A stretch of DNA of 64,000 nt from Veronia pacifica (GTDB lineage Bacteria; Pseudomonadota; Gammaproteobacteria; Enterobacterales; Vibrionaceae): NCBI RefSeq assembly GCF_001707825.1, contig NZ_LYBM01000018.1, positions 1-64,000 on the forward strand, read 5' to 3'. Position 1 is the stretch's first letter; every line of letters begins with the position of its first letter. The notes beneath the pieces were generated by a model. It made no database searches, was not told where the DNA came from, and worked only from the letters and a program-made list of their open reading frames with translations. Of the stretch, positions 29,270 to 38,691 are shown one piece after another. The translations under genes and the position numbers were made by a program.

Positions 29270-29548
29270 ATGAGCGTGTCTTTGGGGGAACAGGTAGACA
29301 TTTCACAAGTGTTGACCTTGAAAGAAGCCTTTCTTAACGAACTCGGTGAAGCGGGAAATGCTTTGTCTGTGCAAGGCGGCGAGGTAGTACGGGTCGATAC
29401 ATCCGGCTTACAACTGCTACTGGCAGTAAAGCGTCATTGCGAAAAAAATAACATCGAATGGACATGGGAATCAGTGTCTGACGAACTGGCTCATGCGGCT
29501 GGGGTCATTGGGTTAACAGAGCAGTTAGCGTTTAACGGCTTTCAATAG
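29270..29548 (+). CDS. STAS-domain protein of chemosensory operon
   Basis: Small 92-residue protein with the anti-sigma-antagonist fold: the segment VVRVDTSGLQLLLAVKRHC carries the D(T/S)SGL phosphorylation-site motif of SpoIIAA-like STAS domains. Start is the ATG at 29270 (MSVSLGEQ); a longer frame from 29225 lacks support. It is first in the operon, 24 bases before cheY. Small STAS proteins often accompany non-flagellar che clusters; the role, perhaps a scaffold or phospho-switch, is not known. No anti-sigma kinase is nearby. Confidence 0.85.
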   Translation: MSVSLGEQVDISQVLTLKEAFLNELGEAGNALSVQGGEVVRVDTSGLQLLLAVKRHCEKNNIEWTWESVSDELAHAAGVIGLTEQLAFNGFQ

Positions 29549-29572
29549 TGATTATTTTTTCAGGGTGAGAGT

Positions 29573-29932
29573 ATGCGAAAAATATTAGCGGCGGATGACT
29601 CAGTCTCCATCCGTCAGATGGTCAGTCATACGTTAAAAGAAGCTGGATACCAGGTAGAAACGGCTAACGACGGGGCTGATGCGTTGAACAAAGCTAAACT
29701 GGCGCAGTACGACGTGATCATTTCAGATGTCAATATGCCGAATATGAGCGGCCTCGAGTTTGTTAAAGAGGTACGCACAGTGCCGCAATACAAATTCACA
29801 CCCATTTTAATGCTGACGACAGAATCCTCAGTCGAGAAAAAGTCGATGGGTAAAGCGGCTGGCGCAACTGGTTGGATTGTGAAGCCATTTAACCCGGAAA
29901 CGCTTCTGAAAACCCTGCAACGAGTCCTCTAA
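29573..29932 (+). CDS. cheY: CheY-type response regulator
   Basis: Single receiver domain of 119 residues that takes phosphate from the operon's CheA. Acidic pocket Asp8/Asp9 (AADDSVS), phosphoacceptor Asp52 (IISDVNMP), switch Thr82 (MLTTES) and Lys104 (IVKPFNP) are all in place. It follows GGGTGAGAGT with 24 bases from the STAS gene. Whether it acts on the flagellar motor or another output is unknown; operons of this class in other species do not always control swimming. Confidence 0.95.
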   Translation: MRKILAADDSVSIRQMVSHTLKEAGYQVETANDGADALNKAKLAQYDVIISDVNMPNMSGLEFVKEVRTVPQYKFTPILMLTTESSVEKKSMGKAAGATGWIVKPFNPETLLKTLQRVL

Positions 29933-29956
29933 ACACCTGCGAAATAGGAGTTATTC

Positions 29957-32092
29957 ATGGCTTTGGATATGGATCAGCTACGCAAGATTTTTTACCAGGA
30001 GTGCCGGGAGAATCTTGAAATATTGGAGCAGGAGTTACTGTCGCTGGACCCAGACTCTGAACTGGACCCCGAAGCAATCAATTCTATTTTCCGAGCAGCC
30101 CATTCTATCAAAGGTGGTGGTGCAACGTTTAATTGCAATGAGATCAGTGTGTTTACCCATGATATGGAAACGCTTCTTGATGAGGCAAGAGAGGGTAAAC
30201 GTCATCTTGATCACTACACAATAGATTTATTGCTCAAAGGCGGTGACTGTATCAATGGCATGTTGGTCGCCTACGAGACGGATACTGATTTTGACCATGA
30301 ACTCAGTGCATCCCTCACCCGGCTGTTTGAAGAGTTGCTTGAGGGTGAATCGCATTCAAACACTACGGGGTCGGTTGTATCCAAAGGCGCTGACGTTGAA
30401 AGTGACGAAAAAAATGAGGTGTCGGTCGATGCTGGAGAATCTGATAACGCTGACTGGGTAGTGGTATTCAAACCATTCAAAGACATGTTTTTTACTGGTA
30501 ACGATCCCGTCCGTATCCTCCGTGAGTTTTTTGATTTGGGTGCTGACTGCAACATCGAATGTTTGATGGATGATCTCGTCGAACTGGATGAGCTTGAGCC
30601 AGAAATGTCATACCTGACATGGCGCATAACGATTGATGGGGTTATCGATGAGGCGAGTATTCACGAGATATTTGAGTGGGTGGAAGATGAGTGTGACTTG
30701 ACCATCTCTCGGTCAGGTGAAGTGATAAGTAACACAGGCGATCAGGAGTTAGATGTTATGCCTGAAAATCATCAACAGGAAGCCGTTCCGGACAGCAAGG
30801 CTGCCGTCGATAGAGAGCCTCAGCCAGAGGCGAAACAAGAAGCAACAGAACCGACTGCAGACGGTAAACGTGCCAAAGCACCCATCGCAAAAACTGATGC
30901 GGTATCGTCGATTCGGGTTGAAATCGACAAAGTCGATAACCTGATAAACCTTGTCGGGCAGCTTGTTATCACGCAATCCATGCTGACTGAGCTCGGTCAA
31001 AACTTCAACGAAGAAAAGGTTGAACGTTTGCAGCTCGGCCTCGAGCAGCTTCTTCAGAATACTAAAGAACTGCAGGAGAGCGTATTCAACATTCGCATGT
31101 TGCCGATAAGTTTTGCTTTTAACCGATTCCCTCGTCTTGTTCGGGACTTGTCATCGCAACTTGGCAAAAGTGTTGAATTGGTCGTTGAAGGTGAGAAAAC
31201 GGAGCTGGACAAAACAGTGTTAGAGCGGATAACCGATCCCTTGGTGCATTTGGTGCGCAACGCCGTCGATCATGGTCTGGAACCGCCTGAGCTGAGAGCG
31301 GAAAAAGGCAAACCGACAGAGGGAAAGGTCTTCCTTAACGCCTACCATCAGGGCAGCTCCATTATCATTGAGGTAAAAGATGATGGGGCGGGGCTGAATA
31401 AAGAGAAAATCTGGTCGAAAGCACGAGAAAAAGGTCTCTTGGGTAATGATGTTCAGCTGAACGATATGACTGATGCTCAGGTACACAGCCTGCTTTTTGC
31501 TCCGGGTTTTTCAACTGCCGACACGATTTCGGACGTATCGGGTCGTGGCGTCGGTATGGATGTCGTCAAAAGAAATATCGAAGAGCTTGGTGGGCATATA
31601 ACAGTGCATTCGGCGGCTGACGAGGGAAGCACCTTCCGAATAAGCCTACCACTGACACTGGCTATTCTAGACGGTCAGTTGGTCAAACTGGGCGACGAAG
31701 TATATGTCGTTCCGCTTATTTCTATCATCGAGTCTCTCCAGATTGATCCCCAGCGCGTCAAAATGGCGACAGGGGGAATTGAACTCTACCGCCTACGCGA
31801 CGAGAACATTCCTATATTGCGTTTAAAAGAGGAATTTGGGCTGGGTGAGAGTGGTGATCTTGACCACCAACTCCTTTGTCTCGTGGAGGCGGGTGGTACC
31901 CGAATTGGCCTGCTTCTTGACGAAATGCTTGGTCAACAGCAGGTAGTGATCAAAAGCTTGGAGTCTAATTACTCCAGAGTCAGCGGTGTCTCCGGCGCAA
32001 CAATTCTCGGAGATGGTTCCGTGGCATTGATTCTTGATGTACAGGGACTGATGACAAGCTTCCTTTCTCGGTTTAAAGATATAGCGGCATAG
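29957..32092 (+). CDS. cheA: Chemotaxis histidine kinase CheA
   Basis: Hybrid-free CheA of 711 residues. P1 phosphotransfer domain has His49 in RAAHSIKGGGATF. A P2-like docking domain lies at about 165-255 (DWVVVFKPFKDMFF...). An acidic/polar linker is followed by the P3 dimerisation domain (about 325-390), then the HATPase with N box HLVRNAVDHGLE, G1 DDGAGLN and G2 GRGVGMDVVKRN, and the C-terminal CheW-like P5. All catalytic motifs are intact. Its stop is followed 9 bases later by cheW. The operon composition (two CheW, CheD, soluble receptor with C-terminal pentapeptide) resembles the Che2/F7-type clusters of Pseudomonas and V. cholerae cluster III. Confidence 0.96.
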   Translation: MALDMDQLRKIFYQECRENLEILEQELLSLDPDSELDPEAINSIFRAAHSIKGGGATFNCNEISVFTHDMETLLDEAREGKRHLDHYTIDLLLKGGDCINGMLVAYETDTDFDHELSASLTRLFEELLEGESHSNTTGSVVSKGADVESDEKNEVSVDAGESDNADWVVVFKPFKDMFFTGNDPVRILREFFDLGADCNIECLMDDLVELDELEPEMSYLTWRITIDGVIDEASIHEIFEWVEDECDLTISRSGEVISNTGDQELDVMPENHQQEAVPDSKAAVDREPQPEAKQEATEPTADGKRAKAPIAKTDAVSSIRVEIDKVDNLINLVGQLVITQSMLTELGQNFNEEKVERLQLGLEQLLQNTKELQESVFNIRMLPISFAFNRFPRLVRDLSSQLGKSVELVVEGEKTELDKTVLERITDPLVHLVRNAVDHGLEPPELRAEKGKPTEGKVFLNAYHQGSSIIIEVKDDGAGLNKEKIWSKAREKGLLGNDVQLNDMTDAQVHSLLFAPGFSTADTISDVSGRGVGMDVVKRNIEELGGHITVHSAADEGSTFRISLPLTLAILDGQLVKLGDEVYVVPLISIIESLQIDPQRVKMATGGIELYRLRDENIPILRLKEEFGLGESGDLDHQLLCLVEAGGTRIGLLLDEMLGQQQVVIKSLESNYSRVSGVSGATILGDGSVALILDVQGLMTSFLSRFKDIAA

Positions 32093-32101
32093 GTGAATAC
32101 G

Positions 32102-32605
32102 ATGGCAGAGCAAGCATTATCTGAGGCGCCAACAGACCAAAACAGCACGAGAGATGAAGTCCGCCTTCAGGGGTCTGATTTTCTGAGTTTTGATTTAGCT
32201 CATGAGTTGTATGGTGTCGATATTCAGGCGGTCGTAGAGATCAGAGTATGGGAGCATCCCACTCCATTGCCCCACGCGCCGGAGTTTATATGTGGTGTGA
32301 TAAATCTGAGGGGGATGATCGTTCCCGTCATGGATCTTCGCCTGCGTTTTCATGTTGGGCAGGCAGATTATCTGCCCACCACTGTCGTTCTGATATTGAA
32401 AGCCAGCGATGATAGCGGTGGGAAAATTATGGGCATAGTAGTAGATGCAGTGTCCGATGTTATCGACCTGGGTGACGATAGTATATTGCCACCCATTGGC
32501 GACTCAGAAGTAATGCCATTCGTGAGCGGATTATTGAACGTCGACAGCCAGGTGATGAGTCTTCTGGATGTAGACACCCTGCTTAAAATCGACGATTTAA
32601 TATAG
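32102..32605 (+). CDS. cheW: CheW adaptor, first copy
   Basis: Scaffold that couples the receptor to CheA, 167 residues. Start is the ATG at 32102, 6 bases after AGGTGA, rather than the GTG at 32093. The CheW domain (about 22-165) shows FDLAHELYGVDIQAVVEIR and FICGVINLRGMIVPVMDLR, the usual fold. A short polar N-terminal extension precedes it. A second CheW follows 12 bases later; the two are only moderately similar, so they may occupy different positions in the array. Confidence 0.93.
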   Translation: MAEQALSEAPTDQNSTRDEVRLQGSDFLSFDLAHELYGVDIQAVVEIRVWEHPTPLPHAPEFICGVINLRGMIVPVMDLRLRFHVGQADYLPTTVVLILKASDDSGGKIMGIVVDAVSDVIDLGDDSILPPIGDSEVMPFVSGLLNVDSQVMSLLDVDTLLKIDDLI

Positions 32606-32617
32606 AAGGAGGCACCC

Positions 32618-33088
32618 ATGGCTGAGGTTGCCAAAGAGTATCTGAGCTTTCTTATTGATGAGGATGAATATGGTGTTCACATCCTCGATGTCAAAGAAGT
32701 CAGAGGATGGTCAGAAGTAAGAAGCTTACCCAACACCGCCAGCTACATGCTAGGTGTGCTTGAACTCAGGGGGGAGTATATTCCCATTGTTGATCTTAGG
32801 CAGCGTCTTGGAATGACGGCAGCGGTATTGAACAATACGACAGTGGTCGTCATAGTGAAAAATGAGAGAGAACAGTCACTGGGTATCATTGTTGATGCTG
32901 TGGCAGAAGTCTACCAACTCACCTCAGAACAAATTAAGTCTGCCCCCGGGTATGTAAAGATAGATCAGAAGCTTATCGACGGAATAGCGTCAGTGAATGG
33001 CCGTCATGTTGTCTTAATCCATCTTGAGCAGCTGTTCGACTTTCAAGAGCTACATAATGTCGCACAACCGGATCTGAGCGAAACCTGA
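32618..33088 (+). CDS. cheW: CheW adaptor, second copy
   Basis: Second CheW of the operon, 156 residues, with FLIDEDEYGVHILDVKEVRGW and MLGVLELRGEYIPIVDLRQRLG. The start ATG follows GAAGGAGG, a strong ribosome binding site, so it may be made in larger amounts than the first copy. Two CheW proteins per operon are common in Che clusters that use soluble receptors. Confidence 0.94.
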   Translation: MAEVAKEYLSFLIDEDEYGVHILDVKEVRGWSEVRSLPNTASYMLGVLELRGEYIPIVDLRQRLGMTAAVLNNTTVVVIVKNEREQSLGIIVDAVAEVYQLTSEQIKSAPGYVKIDQKLIDGIASVNGRHVVLIHLEQLFDFQELHNVAQPDLSET

Positions 33089-33109
33089 TGCTATTTGGGA
33101 GTACTGACA

Positions 33110-35785
33110 ATGTCGTGGTGGAACAACAATTCAAAACAACGAGACAGTTCAACAGACGGGTCAAAGCATCTTTTACTCGCACTAAATAGCGCGCAGACGG
33201 CAATCGTAACCGTAGATAAAAAACTCAACGTCTCTTTTGTTAACGAAAAGGCCCTTGAGCTACTATCAATGCACAGGGACATTTTCAGAGCATGGAATAC
33301 CAATTTCCAAGCACGAAGAGAGTGGTTAATCGGTCAGAACATCGACATTTTTCATACCGACTTCTCTGAGCACAATGGCTCGCTAAATGACCTCAGCAAC
33401 AGGAAATATGAAGCCGAAATTACCGCCAAAGGTGCGAATATTCACCTTGCTATCACAGCCTTTAATGATGAGAAAGGGGAACATGTAGGGAATGTCCTAG
33501 AATTTGACGATGTTACTGAGCATCGACAACAAGAGGCTGAGCGGGCGAGACTTCAGACAGCGATTGATCAGTCACTTACCGCTTTGGCGATGGTTAACCG
33601 AGACTTTGAGATCACCTATATCAATCAGCAAACACTGAGATTGTTTGAGAAGCATGCCTCAGCATTTCAAACGATTTGGTCAGACTTTACCGCTGATCCA
33701 GATTGGCTGATGGGACGCTGCATCGAAAACTTGTACGCTGATCCCCAACATCAGTACACCTTAATGTCAGACCCCAACAACCTTCCACACTGCACCGATA
33801 TCACCATTGATGGCTTGGTTATTGAACTTAATATGTCAGCCATTGTTGACGCCAACGGTGACTACATAGGCAATGGACTGGAGTGGCGCGATGTCACAGA
33901 TATCAGGTCACAGGAGAGAAAAGCTGGTCGTCTAGTCTCTGCAGTGGAGGGGATGACAACAAATATTATGATGGCCGATCGAAACGGCATCATTAAATAC
34001 TCAAACCCTGCCCTGACAACTATGTTCAGGCATCGGGAACGTGAACTTCAGTCGCTCTTTCAGGGATTCAACGCTGATAAGCTCGATGGAGTAAACATTG
34101 ACGTCTTCTTCAAAAACTCCACCCACCAGCACGATACATACTCAGATCCCGCTCGTATGCCGTTTACATCCCATATTGCTATCGGTGGTCTGGAGTTCGA
34201 TGTCACCTGTATTGCCATGCACGACGCCGGGGGATCATATTTAGGGCCTGCACTTCAATGGGAAGATGTTACAGAGCAAAATGCTGGTCAGCGCGATGTG
34301 CAAAGACTGATTACGGACGCTTCGAAAGGGGTATTGGACTCGCGAATTGATACGGAAAACTACTCAGGCTTTATGGCTAATCTTGGTGGTGCAATCAATG
34401 GGCTTATTAGCAGTATCGTTGAGCCACTCAACCAATGTCAAAGTGTGATGAGCAAGGTAGCTGAGGGTGACCTGAAAGTTGAAATGCCTGATAACTACCA
34501 AGGCGATTTCAAACAACTCAGCAACGCAGTCAATCGTTCAATTATTAACTTACGTGAAATGGTAGGTAAAATCACCGACTCAACGACCAAAGTCGCTTCT
34601 GCTTCGAATGAAATCGCTGAAGGCAACAGCGACCTGAGCGAGCGAACTGAAGAGCAAGCCTCCAGCCTCGAAGAAACAGCAGCCAGTATGGAAGAGATGA
34701 CAGCGACGGTTAAACAAAATGCTGAAGGAGCTGAAGCTGCAAACAAACTGTCTGAGGATGCCAGTAAAAAAGCACAGAAAGGTGGGGATGTGGTTAGTCA
34801 GGCTGTATCGGCTATGGGTGAAATTAATCAGGCCAGCAAGAAAATTGCTGACATTATCAGCGTCATAGATGAGATTGCTTTCCAAACCAATCTATTGGCG
34901 CTCAACGCTGCCGTTGAGGCTGCAAGAGCCGGTGAACAGGGCCGGGGGTTTGCTGTTGTGGCAGGAGAGGTTCGCAGTCTCGCTCAACGAAGCGCTGGCG
35001 CTGCCAAAGAAATAAAAGATCTCATCAAAGACAGCGTCGAAAAAGTCTCTGAAGGGTCACGGCTGGTGGATGAATCTGGAGATGTTCTGAATCAGATTGT
35101 TGATGCTGTGGGGGAAGTGTCTGCACTGATATCTAATATCAATTCAGCCAGTCAGGAACAGGCGACAGGTATTGATGAGATATCCAAGGCTATCGAGAAA
35201 ATGGATGAGATGACTCAGCAAAATGCTGCCTTGGTTGAACAGGCAACTGCCTCAAGCCAGTCTCTTCGCGAAGAGGGTAAGGAGCTACTCAATCTGATCA
35301 GTTTCTTCCGCGTTGATGAGGCGAAAGCTGCGATTAGGACTCCTTCAGTCAGGAAACAAAAGACCGAAGAACCGGCTCAAAGGTCGTCTTTAAGGAAGCA
35401 AGAGGCGAGAGAAACAGTACGAACATCGTCGGCAAGGAAGCAAGAATCGAAAGAAACAGTACGAACATCGTCGGCAAGAAAGCAAGAGTCCAAAGAAACT
35501 ATTCGTACATCTTCGGAACGGAAAAAAGCGACCAAAGAGCCCATTCGAACGCCGTCGATACGGAAAAAAGATACCGAGGCCAAAAAGCGAAAATCGGTTG
35601 AAGAGAAAACGGTAACTGGCCGTGATAAGCCCGCGAAAGAGAATAAGCCGGTTATCAGTGAACGACGTAAGAGATCGAAGGAAAGAGCTGAAGCTGCAAG
35701 ACGAAAGTCCGCCGCTAAACGTGTCGCAAATAGTGATTTGGTGATCGGCAATACGGATCCAGACGATGAATGGGAGGAGTTCTGA
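33110..35785 (+). CDS. Soluble triple-PAS chemoreceptor with repeat-rich basic tail and CheR-binding pentapeptide
   Basis: Cytosolic receptor of 891 residues with no membrane segment. Three PAS-type units lie at about 20-130, 140-255 and 265-385, each ending in a xxW/FxDVTE/D motif. A linker/HAMP-like region (about 390-470) leads into the signalling coiled coil (about 480-720; tip [20 protein letters not shown]). From about 746 to 829 the protein is six 14-residue repeats rich in Arg, Lys, Ser and Thr. A further basic stretch ends in acidic DDEWEEF, where EWEEF is a CheR-tethering pentapeptide as in Pseudomonas Aer2/McpB (GWEEF). The ATG at 33110 has GGGAG 8 bases upstream; a TTG at 33095 is less likely. 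Aer2-type PAS units bind haem and sense oxygen; that is only a possibility here. Confidence 0.93.
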   Translation: MSWWNNNSKQRDSSTDGSKHLLLALNSAQTAIVTVDKKLNVSFVNEKALELLSMHRDIFRAWNTNFQARREWLIGQNIDIFHTDFSEHNGSLNDLSNRKYEAEITAKGANIHLAITAFNDEKGEHVGNVLEFDDVTEHRQQEAERARLQTAIDQSLTALAMVNRDFEITYINQQTLRLFEKHASAFQTIWSDFTADPDWLMGRCIENLYADPQHQYTLMSDPNNLPHCTDITIDGLVIELNMSAIVDANGDYIGNGLEWRDVTDIRSQERKAGRLVSAVEGMTTNIMMADRNGIIKYSNPALTTMFRHRERELQSLFQGFNADKLDGVNIDVFFKNSTHQHDTYSDPARMPFTSHIAIGGLEFDVTCIAMHDAGGSYLGPALQWEDVTEQNAGQRDVQRLITDASKGVLDSRIDTENYSGFMANLGGAINGLISSIVEPLNQCQSVMSKVAEGDLKVEMPDNYQGDFKQLSNAVNRSIINLREMVGKITDSTTKVASASNEIAEGNSDLSERTEEQASSLEETAASMEEMTATVKQNAEGAEAANKLSEDASKKAQKGGDVVSQAVSAMGEINQASKKIADIISVIDEIAFQTNLLALNAAVEAARAGEQGRGFAVVAGEVRSLAQRSAGAAKEIKDLIKDSVEKVSEGSRLVDESGDVLNQIVDAVGEVSALISNINSASQEQATGIDEISKAIEKMDEMTQQNAALVEQATASSQSLREEGKELLNLISFFRVDEAKAAIRTPSVRKQKTEEPAQRSSLRKQEARETVRTSSARKQESKETVRTSSARKQESKETIRTSSERKKATKEPIRTPSIRKKDTEAKKRKSVEEKTVTGRDKPAKENKPVISERRKRSKERAEAARRKSAAKRVANSDLVIGNTDPDDEWEEF
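35345..35596 (+). repeat. Six tandem 42-bp repeats coding the receptor tail
   Basis: Units begin at 35345, 35387, 35429, 35471, 35513 and 35555. The consensus product is S[13 protein letters not shown]. Units 3 and 4 differ by few bases, the outer units are degenerate. The repeat number could vary between strains by recombination or slippage. Confidence 0.88.
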
Positions 35786-35787
35786 CG

Positions 35788-36642
35788 TTGAGTTTGTTGA
35801 AGTCCCTCAACAAGTCAGGCTCGGGTAGGGCGCCCAGAGAGTTTCCATTTTCTGAAGCCGATTTCGATTTCATCAAGCAATACATGTTGGAACAAACGGG
35901 CATATGTCTGGCCGACCGGAAATTTTCGATGGTATACGGTCGTCTCGCCAGAAGACTAAGGCGACACGACCTCTATACCTTCTCTGATTACCTCAAGCTT
36001 ATTGAATCAGATGAGCAAGAGAAAGTAGCATTCGTGAATGCACTGACTACCAACAAAACGCAATTCTTTCGAGAAAAACATCACTTTGATTATATTGCCC
36101 GAGAGCTTGCACCCCAATGGCTCACGCGGTGTCATCAACACGTGCGCGTATGGTCTGCGGGCTGCTCAACAGGTGAGGAGGCGTATTCGATTGCTGTTGT
36201 ACTTTCATCACTACTTGGCGATAAAGTTGATTTCAAGATCACTGCGACAGATCTTGATACTCAGGTCCTTGAAACAGCGAAAGAAGGGATCTACGACATT
36301 GATGCGGCCCGCAATATCCCTATTCAGTGGCTAAAAAAAGGGTTTAATCGCGGGACAGGTAGCAAATCAGAGTTGATGCGCGTCAAGCCTGAGCTAAAAG
36401 AAAACATTACGTTCGAACAGCTCAATCTTATGTCTGAATGGCCTCATAAACATAAGATGGATGTTATTTTTTTCCGCAATGTGATGATTTATTTCAACCG
36501 TTCTATCCAGCAGCAGCTTTTGAAACGACTCTGCGGGCAGTTGCGTCCCGGCGGCATCTTGTTTATCGGGCACTCTGAGAGTATGGGCGAGATGGCAGAA
36601 CACTTTGAAAACCTCGGTCAGACCGCTTATCGAAAGCGTTGA
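35788..36642 (+). CDS. cheR: Chemoreceptor glutamate methyltransferase CheR
   Basis: Methylates receptor glutamates with SAM; 284 residues. The N-terminal domain (REFPFSEADFDFIKQYMLEQTGI...) precedes the methyltransferase core with SAM-binding VWSAGCSTGEEAYSIA, ITATDLDTQVLETA and the FFRNVMIYF motif. A beta-subdomain, which in other species binds the receptor pentapeptide, is in the C-terminal half. The start is TTG at 35788, with GGGAGGAG eight bases upstream, just after the receptor stop; an ATG at 35770 overlaps the receptor gene and is possible. It is the natural partner of the EWEEF end of the receptor. Confidence 0.94.
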   Translation: MSLLKSLNKSGSGRAPREFPFSEADFDFIKQYMLEQTGICLADRKFSMVYGRLARRLRRHDLYTFSDYLKLIESDEQEKVAFVNALTTNKTQFFREKHHFDYIARELAPQWLTRCHQHVRVWSAGCSTGEEAYSIAVVLSSLLGDKVDFKITATDLDTQVLETAKEGIYDIDAARNIPIQWLKKGFNRGTGSKSELMRVKPELKENITFEQLNLMSEWPHKHKMDVIFFRNVMIYFNRSIQQQLLKRLCGQLRPGGILFIGHSESMGEMAEHFENLGQTAYRKR

Positions 36643-36669
36643 GTTCATTTTATGAATGAGGAGTAACCC

Positions 36670-37305
36670 ATGCAGAAGGTGCTGGAGCTAAAGGGGCATC
36701 CCGAAGGCTCCAAGGTGATGAGATACTACCTTCCCAGCCGACAAAAGATGTTAGTTAAAATTCATCAGGGTGAGGTGTATGTGACCTCTGAAGACGAATT
36801 GATTGGCACCGGTTTGGGGTCCTGCATTTCGGCCTGCATCTGGGATCCTGAAGTGTCACTTGGTGGAATGAATCACTTTATGCTTCCTTTTGGCACCTCT
36901 GACGATATTGCCGAGTGGGACCCGACACAATGGCGTTCAAAAGCTGCAAGGTATGGCAATTATGCAATGGAATTACTGATTAATACCCTTATCCAGCAGG
37001 GAGCGGAAAAAAAGCGCCTTCAGGTGAAGTTATTCGGCGGTGGTGTGGTGATGGGAGAATGTGCTGCGATAGGAGAAAAAAATATTGCCTTCGCAAAAGA
37101 CTATGTCAGCAGTGAAGGACTGACCTTGGTCGGTAGCGATTTAGGTGACGACTTTCCAAGAAAGTTGATGTTTGACCCCTGTACTGGTCAAGCCTGGGTA
37201 AAAAAAATGCGCGGTTTTCGTGAAGAAGTCGAAAACTTTGATAAGAAATATCGCCGGGTCCTGCAAAGCCGCAAAGTGGACTCCGGTGATTCGGAGCTAT
37301 TCTGA
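36670..37305 (+). CDS. cheD: Chemoreceptor glutamine deamidase CheD
   Basis: Deamidates receptor glutamines to glutamates (and in some species is a CheC partner); 211 residues. The conserved Cys lies in GTGLGSCISACIWD and the His in GGMNHFMLP, the two catalytic residues known from Thermotoga CheD. The C-terminal extension is basic. The start of cheB overlaps its stop by one base (TGATG), so the two are coupled. Presence of CheD distinguishes this cluster from the flagellar che operon of enterics. Confidence 0.95.
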   Translation: MQKVLELKGHPEGSKVMRYYLPSRQKMLVKIHQGEVYVTSEDELIGTGLGSCISACIWDPEVSLGGMNHFMLPFGTSDDIAEWDPTQWRSKAARYGNYAMELLINTLIQQGAEKKRLQVKLFGGGVVMGECAAIGEKNIAFAKDYVSSEGLTLVGSDLGDDFPRKLMFDPCTGQAWVKKMRGFREEVENFDKKYRRVLQSRKVDSGDSELF

Positions 37306-38369
37306 TGGTGAAAAAACGCAGAATAAAAGTCCTCGTTGTCGACGACTCTGCTGTTTTCCGTGCCTTGTTGACCGATATTCTGGAAAGTGATCCTCAGCTT
37401 AAAGTCGTCGCCGGCGCAGAAGACCCTTATGAAGCGCGTGAGTTAATCAAAAAACTCAAGCCAGATGTTCTGACTCTGGACGTTGAGATGCCGAGAATGG
37501 ATGGCGTCCAGTTCTTACGTAATCTTATGCGGCTCCATCCGTTGCCTGTCGTCATGCTGTCGACACTGACTCAACACAAAGCTGATGTCACATTGGCCTC
37601 GCTAGAAATTGGTGCCGTGGATTATCTACCAAAGCCAACAAAGAACCTACAATCGGAGCTGGAAAGCTATCGTGAGGTGCTGATTGAAAAAGTCAAAATG
37701 GCTGCAAAAGCTAACCTGACTGCCCATGCTGAAATCATGAGTGGCCCCAGCTATTCAAAAATAGATATATCAGCACAACGTTTTGACGCCAGTCTGGTCG
37801 ATGTGATTGCCATAGGGGCATCAACGGGCGGCACTGAAGCACTAAAAGTACTGTTAAAAAACATGCCAGCCAAAATGCCGCCAATTGTCATTACTCAGCA
37901 TATTAAAGCTGTTTTTAGCAAGTCTTTTGCCGATCGACTGAACAGAGAATCCGCTTTGCATGTGGAAGAGCTTACGAACAAACAAAGTCCTCTCATCCCG
38001 GGACGGGTGTATGTGGCACCGGGAGACAAACATATAGAGGTAATAAAGAAAGGACAGCGTTTCTACTGCAGACAAAATGACGGTGATCCTGTTCTGCGCC
38101 ATAAGCCATCGGTAGATGTAATGTTCCAGTCTGTTGTTAAAGCCGCGGGAGGTAGAGCGGTAGGTATTCTTTTAACGGGTATGGGGCGTGATGGTGCTGA
38201 CGGAATGAAAGCTATGCACACTGCCGGTGCGGTGACATTGGCGCAGGATGAACTGACCTCTGTTGTGTGGGGGATGCCAAGAGTTGCGATAGAAATGGGG
38301 GCCGCTACCCATGTTATGCCTCTGAAGAAAATTACCCCTTTCTTAGTTGAGATGTTTTACCACTCTTGA
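37305..38369 (+). CDS. cheB: Chemotaxis response-regulator methylesterase CheB
   Basis: Removes methyl groups from receptors after phosphorylation by CheA; 354 residues. The receiver domain has DDSAVFR and LTLDVEMPRMDG (phospho-Asp about 59), then a linker. The esterase has the Ser-His-Asp triad in GASTGGTE, ITQHIKA and GMGRDGADGM. Last gene of the operon. No terminator with a clear T tract is seen just after it; minus-strand tRNA terminators lie about 50-240 bases downstream. Confidence 0.96.
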   Translation: MVKKRRIKVLVVDDSAVFRALLTDILESDPQLKVVAGAEDPYEARELIKKLKPDVLTLDVEMPRMDGVQFLRNLMRLHPLPVVMLSTLTQHKADVTLASLEIGAVDYLPKPTKNLQSELESYREVLIEKVKMAAKANLTAHAEIMSGPSYSKIDISAQRFDASLVDVIAIGASTGGTEALKVLLKNMPAKMPPIVITQHIKAVFSKSFADRLNRESALHVEELTNKQSPLIPGRVYVAPGDKHIEVIKKGQRFYCRQNDGDPVLRHKPSVDVMFQSVVKAAGGRAVGILLTGMGRDGADGMKAMHTAGAVTLAQDELTSVVWGMPRVAIEMGAATHVMPLKKITPFLVEMFYHS

Positions 38370-38416
38370 ATTCCAGCACTCACTGTAAAAAATAATTACT
38401 CGATTACATAAACAAC

Positions 38417-38475
38417 AAAGCCCCAGTCTTTCGACTAGGGCTTAAATTTTTCTCTTCCTGCTGGACTTTGGGGCC
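38417..38475 (-). other. Remnant copy of tRNA-Asn terminator and 3' end
   Basis: The stretch repeats the terminator hairpin at 38585-38609 almost exactly and continues into a degenerate version of the tRNA-Asn 3' end (CTTCCTGCTGGACTT versus CCCCCTGCTGGACTT). Homology then fades. This looks like a decayed third unit of a tandem tRNA-Asn array. It is not a working tRNA. Confidence 0.7.
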
Positions 38476-38580
38476 GCTAATCCGGGGCTACCTAGGTGGT
38501 AGTCGAGGTGTTGAGCCCGGGGTAATGGTGCCGAGGTCAGCGACAGAGTGAGGGCGAAGCCTCGAACAAACAGCAGAAAG

Positions 38581-38609
38581 AAAAAAGCCCCAGTCTTTCG
38601 ACTAGGGCT
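38581..38609 (-). terminator. Terminator of tRNA-Asn copy 1
   Basis: On the minus strand AGCCCTAGTC-GAAA-GACTGGGGCT followed by T residues, 7 bases after the CCA end. Confidence 0.85.
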
Positions 38610-38615
38610 CAAATT

Positions 38616-38691
38616 TGGCTCCCCCTGCTGGACTTGAACCAGCGACATACGGATTAACAGTCCGCCGTTCTACCAACTGAACTAAGGGGGA
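38616..38691 (-). tRNA. tRNA-Asn (GTT), copy 1
   Basis: A 76-base cloverleaf with encoded CCA. Anticodon GTT in ACTGTTAAT; acceptor TCCCCCT / AGGGGGA; T arm GGTTCAAGTCC. Identical in sequence to the copy at 39205-39280, with shared flanks, so it is a tandem duplicate 589 bases apart. Confidence 0.97.

Noticed and set aside
30271-30627. Minus-strand open frame of 118 residues inside cheA
   Set aside because: Low-complexity serine-rich shadow of an acidic coding region; cheA is intact on the plus strand.
35345-35596. CRISPR-like array
   Set aside because: Units are contiguous 42-mers without spacers, in frame and part of a protein; no cas genes nearby.
35377-35751. Minus-strand open frame of 124 residues over the receptor tail
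   Set aside because: A by-product of the 42-bp repeats; the periodic pattern simply mirrors the plus-strand coding repeats.
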